This document shows, piece by piece, positions 40,470-55,950 of a stretch of 64,000 nucleotides of DNA. The first letter of the stretch is position 1. Each line of letters opens with the position of its first letter. The translations under genes and the position numbers were made by a program. The DNA is from Epiperipatus broadwayi (lineage: Eukaryota > Onychophora > Udeonychophora > Euonychophora > Peripatidae), in NCBI GenBank assembly GCA_028023455.1, contig JAQFVV010007281.1, positions 51,136 to 115,135 of the forward strand, read 5' to 3'. The notes under the pieces are model-generated. The model did no database searches. It worked only from the letters and a program-made list of their open reading frames with translations, and was not told the DNA's origin.

Positions 40470-40561
40470 TGGAATTATAGTTAGAGATAGTGAATGCTAC
40501 TCTGACGTTTATGTAAACAGAATATACGCTTGATTGGTGTTTTTGGTAGAAACGCATCTGT

Positions 40562-40565
<4 letters not shown>

Positions 40566-40640
<75 letters not shown>
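40566..40640. repeat. (TA)n microsatellite
   Basis: TA repeat that cuts the last family-A unit inside TGTGGACATA. Confidence 0.97.
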
Positions 40641-41842
<1,202 letters not shown>

Positions 41843-42599
41843 AAAATTAATAATTTATCTATAAACATACAACCATCTAAACATTATATATATATTTCCA
41901 AAAATGAAATTAGTGAACCAATTGTTTTTTTTTCATGAATTGATTTTAAATTCATTAGGTTCTTTCTTTGAAAACAACTAGTAGTTTGATAAACCTTTTC
42001 AAAGATCAAAAAGAGCAATCTTTGATTCTATCCAGAGGGCAAATTGAGAGAAAATAAAACACATTACATTTATGAAACAGAACATTTTTTCTATTAATAA
42101 AAATATAGTGTTCACACATATAAAATAATACCTATATCCATGGATTAAGTGCTAATGGAGTTCTTTCCATTAGCAATTTCCAGTTTCTTTACAATTAAGC
42201 TTATCCATTGTACTTTTTTTGGTCTGGAGCCATTGCAGGTAAATGGAAATAGTATATTCTTTCCATTTGGTTTTAAAGTTTCAGGTGAGATAGGTGTAGA
42301 TGAAGAATCATATTCTTTGCTGAGGATAAGGTGTCAAAGTACTGAAAAAGGGTTTTACCATCCCTTCATTGTCTTCAAGTGAATGTATATCACACAAAGG
42401 AAAATATTGACAAGTTTTAGCTGAACTTAGCATGTGGTTTTTATTGTACAAACCATTTCAGTGCTAAATTTATAGTATGCTAAGCATAATATTAAATCCT
42501 TCTGCTATTATACTCAATAGCTTGGTTGAGATTCCTTCTGTAGTATAACACATTTTGATAAATGCTTCAACTTCTTTCTTTTCAGCAGGTGGATTAAAA

Positions 42600-42790
42600 C
42601 TTTACTGCTTTTTCTTCAATAGACTTTAAAAGTAGGATATAAGTCGTGGGATTTTCACTCAGTATCCTTTTATAAAATTGATCAGAAATGACTGAAATTT
42701 AACTACCTGAGTCCAATAGCACTTTATCTCGCAAATTATCAAACAATATCTCTATCATAGGGCAATTTTGTTGCAAATAATATGGCACTG
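42600..42790 (-). pseudogene. Gypsy aspartic protease relic 2
   Basis: The minus strand encodes KVLLDSGS with the catalytic DSG at 42,705-42,713, preceded by NCPMIEILFDNLRD, a plausible first protease strand. A stop follows directly. Position downstream of gag fits Ty3/gypsy. Confidence 0.65.
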
Positions 42791-43168
42791 TGTCTTCCCA
42801 TGAACATGTCATATTGGTGATCTCCCATTTTGTCAAAGGTGTTTTGTTTTTCAGAGTATTTATTGTTTCTTGAGATAAAAAAAAAACTAGGCATCAATTA
42901 CCTCTTTAGTTTGATTTTTTTAGAAATTTGTGATGCAGAATTACTGCATCTCAGGTTTGGAGAGCCTCCTGAACTTGGTTATGAGTCTCTTGTGGCTTTG
43001 CTCTTGTTTGGTCATGTGCACTTCGGAGACCACAAGTGTGGTGCATTGGTTGGTGGCATCTTCTCCTTTTGAAGATTTGCATTCACATTATCTTTTCTTT
43101 TCCTATAGAATATAGCATTGACTGAAGGTTCATCCTTCCTTTTTCCAGACCTCATGCAGATAAATTGG

Positions 43169-43313
<145 letters not shown>

Positions 43314-43461
43314 CAGGCCAAAAGTTCAGCCACCTGCTCTATGTTTCTTGCACTCATACATAGGAGTGATTCTTCTATACACAAAGGCAGGCCAAAAATT
43401 CAGCCACCTGCTCTATGTTTCTTGCACTAGTACATATGAGTGATTGTTCTATACAGAAAGA
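43314..43461 (+). repeat. 74-bp tandem duplication
   Basis: AGTTCAGCCACCTGCTCTAT and TTTCTTGCACT occur twice, 74 bases apart, next to the (TA)n in gypsy relic 2. Confidence 0.85.
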
Positions 43462-43499
43462 CAAGTTTCTCTTGGCTATCTGAGTGATATCCGACTCAG

Positions 43500-45316
43500 T
43501 GAGGTGGAATGTATCCAATGTGCATAATCTGGTAACCTGTCATCAAAAAACTTCATGAATGTATCCCTAGGCATCAACTAGTAACTTTTCCTGTGGTAAT
43601 ATGGTATAGGATGGCATCTTGAATATCCTGATTCCAAAAATTACTTATCAGTAATGTTCAATATTTCTCAAATGTGGATGGGGTTTGAAACAGTGACTCA
43701 CACCATATAAAGGAATCACCCTGGAGGTGACTGTAAGCAGTAATAACTCTTTCAGCTTCTGCTAAACCTCTGTTAACTGAAAAATATAATTCTAAACTTC
43801 AAAGATTTTCTTCGGTTCTTTGTTCAAGAAGGCCTTAAACACTTTAAGTTTCATGAACTTCTTTATCACATTTATCTGTGAAATGACCCCTTGGGTTGTA
43901 TTCACATCTTGAAAGTCCATATGGTTCTTCATCTGATAGGGTTCATCAGCCATTTGCTAATCATCAACATATGTCTCAATCAAGCATGGGTAAAACAAAT
44001 TTGTGTCCTCTAATTTGGTAAATGTCTTGGAAACAAATGTGCTCTCACCATACTGATTTTGAGTTCATTTCTTGATATCTTTTCTATGAGAAATCCATTT
44101 TTTGGTTTCTTCTGACTATTGTCGAATCTTTCCTTTCCTTTCAATGCTTGCTTAGCTAACTTCAAATTCAACTGGCACATCTGGGTGTCTCCATACTGTA
44201 ATTTATGCTGTAGGACCTCATTTAGAGAATTCAATCTCATATGGTTCATTAGTAGACTCAATTAACTTCTGAAGGGTGGTGTTTCCAATCATTGTATCAG
44301 CCTCAATATAGGGTACCTTGTCCCCCAACTGAGCCAAACAATGGGTGAGAGATCCAATGGAATTTTCACAGCCTTTGTGTTTGACATTGTGAGTTGTGGA
44401 AAGGTTGTTCAGCTTTTTTTGGACCATCTCAAGCTCAACTTGTAATTCTTCCCTAAAAGAGTTCCACTATACCTCTTTATTCATGACCTCTTGTGTCTCG
44501 TAAACTTGTTTGATCTCTCGATCACTATGAGCAGTAATATGATCAGCAAATTCATTGGCACACTCTTGACACCTAGTAATTTCTTCTTCAACTCTGTGCC
44601 TTATTTCATTATTATCAGTTCACACTTTTCCCACAACCTGCAACAACTGTACTACTTTGGGATAGTCAGCTGTCAACTTCCTGAATTCTCACTTCCAATT
44701 TTTTTTCAAATCCTGCTAACCCCTTCCTCATGTCTTATTGTAATTGAGATATATCCCCTTACAAACCTACCTTGACTTGGTTGACATTGGTGCTCATTGC
44801 CATGTTATTCAACCTACTATTTAAATCTCCTTTCAGATCATTAATTAGTCTATACATCTCATTTTCCTTATTGGCCATATTTGACTTCAACTTTGACTCG
44901 AATTCAATACCATGTTGTCCATATTTGACTCTAACTTAGATCCGAATCTCAATTCCATGTTAGTGATATTTGACTCCAATTTTGACTGGGATCTCAATTT
45001 CATGTTGTCCTTGCTTTATCTCAGGGCAGTCATTTTTAGAATCATCCCCCACAAGATCTGTAGTGTTATGGATTCATTTTCATTAGACAGCATCCATTGA
45101 TCCACTAGCATATAAATCTCTTCTTGGTAAAATGTCTCTGGGAGATGAGACATTGCTCAGTCCTCCTCTAATGATTGAACATGTTGCCATGTCACTTCCA
45201 TAGGCTCCTTAAATGCTTGTTGGCCCACCATCCTCTCTTCTGTATGTGTGTATGTACCTAAAATTGTACTGTCTTGATTTACCTGTGTCTCATCAACTTT
45301 TTCATCCATCTTTAAA
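43500..45316 (-). pseudogene. Gypsy gag relic 2 with coiled-coil repeats
   Basis: It starts near 45,316 with MDEKVDETQVNQDS. Around 44,890-45,030 a short unit of the type SKLESNMxNMELR is repeated three or four times in shifting frames, a heptad-like coiled coil. Open pieces at 44,218-44,427 and 44,010-44,261 continue the protein, and 43,800-43,870 reads KFMKLKVFKAFLNKEPK. Multiple stops. The call rests on the protease downstream and the coiled-coil character. Confidence 0.5.
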
Positions 45317-45592
45317 ATGATCTAGCCACTTCTTAATAACATAAAGATGGATATATTAATATAATCATTAGGAGACAGAATATTCTTTTATTTATTACTT
45401 CTATAAATAACTATATATTGTTTACAATATGGATACTCATTGTGATGTCACAGCTTCCCCTTCTGGTTCTCTGAAGACAATGAAACAACCACAAAAAATT
45501 AACTACCATCACTTGTACAACTACTTACTAAGTCCCAACCTACTTCTAACTATAAATCAGTTTAACTATCATGATTAAGATACTCACATTTA

Positions 45593-47337
<1,745 letters not shown>

Positions 47338-47377
47338 TTGTGCCCTTGTCTGTAGGTCATAGATATATATATATATA

Positions 47378-47413
<36 letters not shown>
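47338..47413 (+). repeat. Solo family-D left terminus inside (TA)n
   Basis: TTGTGCCCTTGTCTGTAGG, the start motif of family D (11,771 and 34,996), sits between two TA arrays, with no D sequence following. Confidence 0.7.
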
Positions 47414-47416
<3 letters not shown>

Positions 47417-47709
47417 TATTTTCTTTCATCAACGGTTTACTTGTTATAGCTATATAATAAAAACACTTTTAAAATCCATGTTTGGTAGTATTCATTATTA
47501 AACATAATGTCTCAATATTTCTATAATTACCAAACACTTGATTACTTGAATAGATATCTTCTTACATATCTTATAACAAATAGTTCAATAGAATTATACA
47601 AAAAAATAGTCTGGTGCCTATTAGGTCTCAAATCAAGTGACTATGATTTTCATTTTTTAATGTACATAGTTCGTATAAAGTTCAATTCCAATGGAGACAT
47701 AAAAATAAT

Positions 47710-47825
<116 letters not shown>

Positions 47826-48087
47826 GAGATATTTCCACAAGTTAATATTTTAATACTCTTTACATATACCATATTGTTACGACTAATTATATATGTATAA
47901 GATATCATTAAGTAACTTTTATGAAATTAAATAACTTACAGTTCTAGATTTTCTTGTGCATTAGATTTTTTTCTTTAAAATGCTGAAAAATGTTTTTTAT
48001 CAGAACATTGTATATAATTTTCAAATTATTTGACTTGTCATCATTAAAGAATAAAGAAGAGAAAAACTTGCTTATATTTTTTCTGTA

Positions 48088-48965
48088 CACCTGGGTCTCA
48101 TTTTATGCAGATTATTTTAATGCAATTTTGAAGTTACACGATTCTAGTTTCTTCCTAATATCCTTCATATTTCACTATATTTATTAGATATCAAGAAATT
48201 TAACTTATTAAAAACTTATTTTGACTTGAAATACTTTTTTTTCTTCAAAAATATAATGTTATATTAGCAGCTTACATTAATATGGCCATAAGCTGTATTT
48301 AGAATCTTAGCTTCTATATAAATAACTGACTTATACTAATGAGTAAATAATAATAGATTTATACATACATATAAAAATATTGCAATAAATATTCAAAAAT
48401 TTTAAACTTTTAAAACATATTTTGTTAAATATTAACATAAATAAATATTTTTTTAGATTTTTAAAATAAATAATAATGAATATTTTATTGATTTTATAAA
48501 GTGAAAATAATGTTTCAAATGATAATGTCTAATCTTTTTGTTTTGATTGCATCTCACTTTTTTAATATAGAAACAGCACAGGACTGGAAGTGGTGCTAGT
48601 TGTATAACCAGTCATGAATCTGATTTCTTACTAGTTCACAAATGAACTCATATTGTAAAGTAGCGGTAATGATTAAAATATGTATGAAAAAATGTAAAAT
48701 TAAATACTGTAGTTAATAAAAAAAGTTTGTCTTATATTAATTTTTTTTATATAATTGAAATTTTTTATTAGTCCTACTTTATTTTCTTATTTTTTATGCA
48801 ACTTTTATAGTAATTTTTTCTTGTTGCTTTGCTTTTATGCCAATTTCAGAAAATTATGGGAACCTATCCCTCATTTTTCAAGGTAAGTTATGTTTATTTT
48901 TGTGTGAATTCTTTTGTGTGTGTTTTCTGAGAAACCTATCTACTGCATAAAACGAGACCCAGATG
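48088..48965 (-). mobile_element. MITE-like element, copy 2, with TA target duplication
   Basis: The ends are CACCTGGGTCTCATTT and the complement of CATCTGGGTCTCGTTT. It is flanked by TA at 48,086-48,087 and 48,966-48,967, as expected for Tc1/mariner/pogo-class insertion. The interior matches copy 1 (28,736-29,711) in reverse. Non-coding. Confidence 0.8.
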
Positions 48966-48967
48966 TA

Positions 48968-50606
<1,639 letters not shown>

Positions 50607-50614
50607 TTTTTTTT

Positions 50615-50671
50615 ATGATAAATGCTACAAGAGAAAAAGGTTCATGTATTTTCTCTTGTAGCATTTATCAT
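50615..50671. repeat. Perfect 23-bp inverted repeat (hairpin)
   Basis: Arms 50,615-50,637 and 50,649-50,671 are exact reverse complements around an 11-base loop. It lies directly beside a (TA)n. No poly-U tail or gene suggests a terminator. Confidence 0.9.
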
Positions 50672-50774
50672 GAAAAAATAAAATAAATAAGCTTGTTTAG
50701 AGCTATTAGCAGACTCTTTATATATTACATATTGGTAATACAAGCTATATAGGTCATGTGATATATGACAGACT

Positions 50775-50787
50775 TTTACGCACACAT

Positions 50788-50860
<73 letters not shown>
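50775..50860. repeat. (CA)n(TA)n microsatellite
   Basis: CACACA repeat passing into a TA array. Confidence 0.97.
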
Positions 50861-50862
<2 letters not shown>

Positions 50863-53171
50863 ATTAGAATCATTATTTCATTTATTTAAATTAACATGTT
50901 TTGTTCCATTAATTATGCTTGCTCAGGCTAGATGATATCCTGCCAACCATTATATATAACTGTGATGTGAAAAGTCCAATCTTTTAATAACTGTTAAAAT
51001 AAATGCTTCACTATCAGGTCATTTCCAATTAAAAGTCTCTTTGTATTTCCACTTTGTGATACTGGCAGTGAGAGATAAATTAGATCAATATCATCGGGAT
51101 TGCTGCTGATACCAGGTTGGGACACCCACTCCTGAGGTTATTAGATATCTTCACTCCCTTCAGCTCCCTGTTTAGGGTTTAGTACATATTGTACCAAGGT
51201 ACATCGTGACCGAATGTGTATTATTCTTTAAGAGTAAAAATATTTAGTAAATTTCATCTTTAAAAATAAAATGGGAAAATTAAAGTAAAATAAAAGTTTT
51301 AAAAGTTGAAGGAAAAGAAAATTAAAAACAAATGATTGGGGTGTGGGGTTTTATTGTTAAAGAAAAAATAAACAATTTTAATAGGAAGGTAAGATTTTTT
51401 TTTTAAAAAAAGAAAAGTGAAATAAAAATGATTTAATATTACTTTTAATTAGTTCATAATAAAAGTAATAAAGAAAAAAAAAATGTTTTGTCTTATAATA
51501 AAAGAATTAAATGTGTGCATGTGTAAGAATTTTGAATAAAGAAAAAAGCTCAATAAGAGTGAAGTTAAATGTACAATGATTCCATAAGATAAGAAACACT
51601 GGATATAAACAAACTTTGTTATTGTTAAGACATTTTATTTCAACATTCCATTTTTTTATTATATTTTTAAAAATATTTCAAAATATCTTATAAAATCAAA
51701 GAATAAAAAAAAAAACCTATATAAAGTATTATTCAGACAAAATGATGCATTGATGCATTCATTATGTCATGCAACTAGCTGAAGCCTTCTCTGCAATACC
51801 ATCAGCAGATAGTTCGAAGGACAAACCATCTTAAGATAAAGTCAATAGAGCAACGGAGTGTCTATGCCAAGATCCATGAGTATCATATAACAACACAAAT
51901 TAAAGGAAGATTTATGTGGAGTTTGGCGCTAACCAATTAGAAAAAACATTCTATAGAAATTACATTTTGGTGCACTTACTTCAAGTCAGATTTCCAATTC
52001 TCGGTAATGTTTCATTTTCCTATTCTCTAATTCTTGATTTTTTTAAAACCATGATAAATAAATAAATAAAATCTTTCACATTTACCAACTAATATCTTGC
52101 AGATATAAATTATATTAGGTTCTTTGTTCAACTTTATTCAGAATTATTAATTGTATGTATGTGTGAATTTTAATTCAATGTGTTCTTTATATTTTTAGTT
52201 ATTTATAATGTATTAAATTATTTATTCAAATGAAAAAAGTGTGCATGGTTGTATTATAAAACAAAATGATTGTTTAAAAAAAATTTTAAACTGTCCTTGA
52301 AATATTTATGTTGATAGATGAATGTACACATATATATGATGAGATAATATTTTTAGTAAATTGGAAATTGAAAGACTTAATTGTTATTGAGAAATGATTA
52401 AGTTACAACTAAAAAAATAGGGATTTTTTAAAATAAGGATTTGTTTTGAATGACGCCAAAGTTTTATTGTATGGTAAATCTTTATTATTATTAAAAATAG
52501 AATTTTAGATTGGGCAAAGTTTTTTTAAGGCAGCTACAATTTGATGAACTTGCTGGGGTTTCAGATACTAGATTCCTTGCTGGTCAAGTAAACATATTAA
52601 TTACTCTGTGATTAACTGACGCTTAAATGGTTTACCTTAAAATAAATAAAGTGTTTGGTTGACCAGTATTTATTTAGTAACCAAATGTTTATATTATCGG
52701 TAGATTGCTGCAAATGATATTGTTCACTCTACCTGAAGACCAGACACCATCAGAGATTGGATAGTTTTAGTAGTAAAGAAAGAATAATTTTATATTTTTA
52801 TTTATTATTATTATATAAAATAAAGAAGATGGGGGTTCCATATATAATATTTTTTCTTCTGAATAATACTAAATACTGTATATGTGTAAAATTTTATTTC
52901 CCTTGCTTTTTATACCCAATTCATGTGATGTTTTACTATTATACACACCCTGAACAAGTCATTATTATTCTATATATGTACACATATTTTTCTCTCCATT
53001 AATATTGTCAAGCACATATGTAATTTTTTCCCATGAATAAAATTCAGTATATACATATTTTCCATGAACAATGTTTAAAAGTATTGAAAGAGTAACTTAC
53101 AATCAACTAACACACTGGTCATAATGTTTCCAACATTTTCAATCTGGTCAAATATTGGTCAAACAATCGAA

Positions 53172-53175
<4 letters not shown>
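50861..53175. other. Unassigned stretch
   Basis: No gene recognised. Around 51,040-51,110, TTCCACTTT, CAGTGAGAGA and TTAGATC recur in the order seen in family A, but the ribozyme core is missing. This may be a worn relic. Confidence 0.35.

Positions 53176-53252
<77 letters not shown>
53176..53252. repeat. (TA)n microsatellite
   Basis: About 75 bases of TA. Confidence 0.97.
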
Positions 53253-53258
<6 letters not shown>

Positions 53259-55326
53259 ACCCAAACGTCATCTTAAATAAACTGCTATGTTTATTTATTT
53301 GTAAGAGATGTATTTTTAATTCTGCATTACCAAAGTAGTAAAATTTATGTATATATACACAAACTAATCTCACTAACAATTAAATTAATAATTATTGACT
53401 GACTGGTGACACTGACATAAATGAAGATTAAAATAAAAGAATATTTATCTGAGGTCAAAATAGTTGATAGGCGATTGAATTTGAAAGACAGAAAACAATG
53501 CAAGAAATATAAATATATTTTAATAAACATAGATTTGTAGCAATAAGTTATTTAAAAGTCCACACAAGAAAGCCATCCCACAATTATCACTTCCATTTTA
53601 AAAACAATTGGATAATCTGCACATGAAAAAACGACTCTGAACATTTATTAATATTTTTTAAAACAATATATTAATATGGATTCTGATATCCAATGCTAAA
53701 AAGAAAAAAGGAAACCTTCATTATCAGAATAAAAACGGAAATAGTTTCAGCTCTTTGCTATACAACAAACCAGAATGTATAAATAGTAAAATTAACCTTG
53801 ATAGTTTAAACACATGCTAGAGAGCTTGAATAGATTTTTAAGAAAGTGAAGAGAAATAAAGTTAAAATTATTGGAATATGATCAAGTTCTCACACCATTT
53901 TTCTGATACTTAAATGCCAATGAATAACTAACTACCATCATGAAAGAAAATTCTGCAATGTGTGCTGTGTAATAGAATATACTGTGAGTGACTGACACCA
54001 ATTTATATGCCATCATAAATGTGTCTATGGAAAATATCTTGGTAAGTGTTGATGGATATTGATCTGCAGTGATGTTATTCTTGAGTGTTTGAAACAAAAA
54101 ACTGGATAGTACTCAGGACTAATTAGTGTGGATTCAGAAAAGCCAATGGACAGCTACGTTGTGTCTGAGCATCGATATACAATGTATACAAACTGTTAAA
54201 CATAGACAATGCCTGTTTTTTAAAAAAAAAATTTTTTTTTGCTTGATTCATAAAATTTTTATTATTATTATTTATTTTACAATTTGTAATTTTATAACTT
54301 GTGATTTTTTTTTTCTTTTGAATTTCATTTTTCAAATTTGATCACTGGCACTTCAGAAATGGGAGCATGTATCTAAAATATCTATAACTGTATGGAAGGG
54401 GAAGGGAACAAATCAAAATATACAAAATAATTGTAAATGTTAATAATGTTGAAAATTCACAAATAATTCCTGAAATTAAATACTGCTCAACCAAAATGAT
54501 GTCAAGTAAGATCTTGACTTATTCTACATTAACTACAAGCTTTAGAACAAGCAGAGTTATATTTTTTTATTAATAGTAATTTTGTTTGTTTCTTTTGGAT
54601 GCATGATTAATCATGGTGAATGAATGGTTTCTTGCTTTTCACTAATGTCAATTTAACATACATATATGAGAGGACATTTATTCAGTAATCATCCAAAATA
54701 GCATCCTACAATAAATAAAATATAATTATAGTCAATACTATTAGCAAGATAGATTTGGAATTGGTATATTATTAATTTTCTTTTCTACTGCTATATATTT
54801 ATTGTATGAAACCTTTAATTTCAATTCACTGTTTATATTATTTTGAATTAGTTCTTTTTTATTTAATACTTTGTAACTAAGGACTGCTGAAGTATGGATT
54901 CCTATCATGGAATTTGGAAAGAGAAATTTATTGTATTTTTAAAATGATAGGAATCCATCTTTGCAATCTCAATATTATAAATATAAATATTATTCTATAG
55001 CATCATTTTGTGTTTCTTGTTTAATAAATATCAAATAATTGTTGAAATAAATCTGATCTCTACTTAACCATCATCAGCATTATGCATTTACACTAATAAT
55101 CTGCTTGGTTGTCATCATCGTTATTATCATGTGTTTATGCCAATAAGCAAATTGATCATCAATAACTTGCACTTACACTATCAAATAAACAGTTTAGTCT
55201 ATAATCTCCTCATATCACTAAATAACTATATTAAATACACATATATTAATTATTCATACCCACAGACCATTACTCATATATAAAAAGATGTGTATAACAA
55301 TTTAGTTGTAAAAATATACTGGTCTT

Positions 55327-55329
<3 letters not shown>
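53253..55329. other. Unassigned AT-rich stretch
   Basis: No gene or transposon recognised. A small 15-bp inverted repeat of the phrase TGGATTCCTATCAT occurs at 54,893-54,958. Confidence 0.4.

Positions 55330-55362
<33 letters not shown>
55330..55362. repeat. (TA)n at the left edge of the PLE array
   Basis: The TA array abuts the truncated start of a PLE unit (GTTAATTCTAATGTTTTCAC). Confidence 0.95.
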
Positions 55363-55366
<4 letters not shown>

Positions 55367-55447
55367 AATTCTAATGTTTTCACGGATAAAAGATGTCATA
55401 TTATTATTACTATTTGCGGGATATTCCGTGTAGTGAAAAAGCTAAAT

Positions 55448-55487
55448 GCTGACGTTTCAGTACAATATCAAGTACCTTCCTCAGAGC
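55448..55487 (-). ncRNA. Hammerhead-like motif, PLE junction 1
   Basis: Same 40-base motif as at 58,398-58,437: CTGAGGA core at 55,478-55,484 containing the stop codon, GAAA, ACGT and cleavage-position C. It lies downstream of the duplicated endonuclease fragment. Confidence 0.65.
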
Positions 55488-55950
55488 GTCCTCTTTCTCA
55501 AATCATAAGAATGCATGTGAGATTTAAAATCGTTTTTATCATTTTCTTTCTCCTCATATTTAAATTCTATTGGTTGAGAAGTTTTAAAATTTATTTTCTC
55601 TTCCAATAGTTTCTTCCAAATGTTGTTAATCTTCTTTAACTCACACCTTTCATTTATGCTCTTGGGCCTTTTAAAAATCTCTATAGCTTCTCTTAGCAAT
55701 CTCTGGTCATATTGTTCAATTTTTGCTAAAATATTTGTTTTTTCAAAATTGATATCATGATTTGTTAATTTAATATGAGAATAAATAGCTGATGAATTGG
55801 ATTTTTCTCTCACTGCCAGAATGTGTTCTTCCTTTCTAATATTTATTCTACGATTAGTCTGTCCTATATATGTATGTGGACAGACCCTACATGGAATTTC
55901 ATACACACCATGACCTCCAAAGCAATTTTATCTTTAAAGAAATATTTCCT
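55481..55950 (-). pseudogene. Duplicated PLE endonuclease tail
   Basis: A 408-bp direct duplicate of the endonuclease-C-terminal part of unit 1. It contains YEIPCRVCPHTYIGQ and ends with the normal family terminus KRTL before the stop. It is out of frame with the upstream ORF because of a 2-bp deletion near 55,911 and a 5-bp deletion near 55,935. It could only be translated independently, which is unlikely. Confidence 0.85.

Larger units (their letters stand above)
38641..40566. mobile_element. Family-A retrozyme-like array 2, five units in an inverted arrangement
   Basis: Two plus-oriented units (38,641-39,018; 39,019-39,358, both shortened by small deletions) meet three well-kept inverted units (39,379-39,783; 39,784-40,188; 40,189-40,566). 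The two sets join at a perfect 40-bp palindrome (39,359-39,398). (TA)n arrays flank both outer ends. Full units are ~405 bp, have no ORF, and most carry a hammerhead motif. Confidence 0.85.

Noticed and set aside
42316-42350. CTGAGGA followed by GAAA in gypsy relic 2, hammerhead-like
   Set aside because: No pairing stem III or stem I around it and no tandem context; the bases match by chance inside degenerate coding sequence.
51040-51200. Family-A-like relic
   Set aside because: Only scattered phrases match and the ribozyme core is absent; too weak to annotate as a copy.
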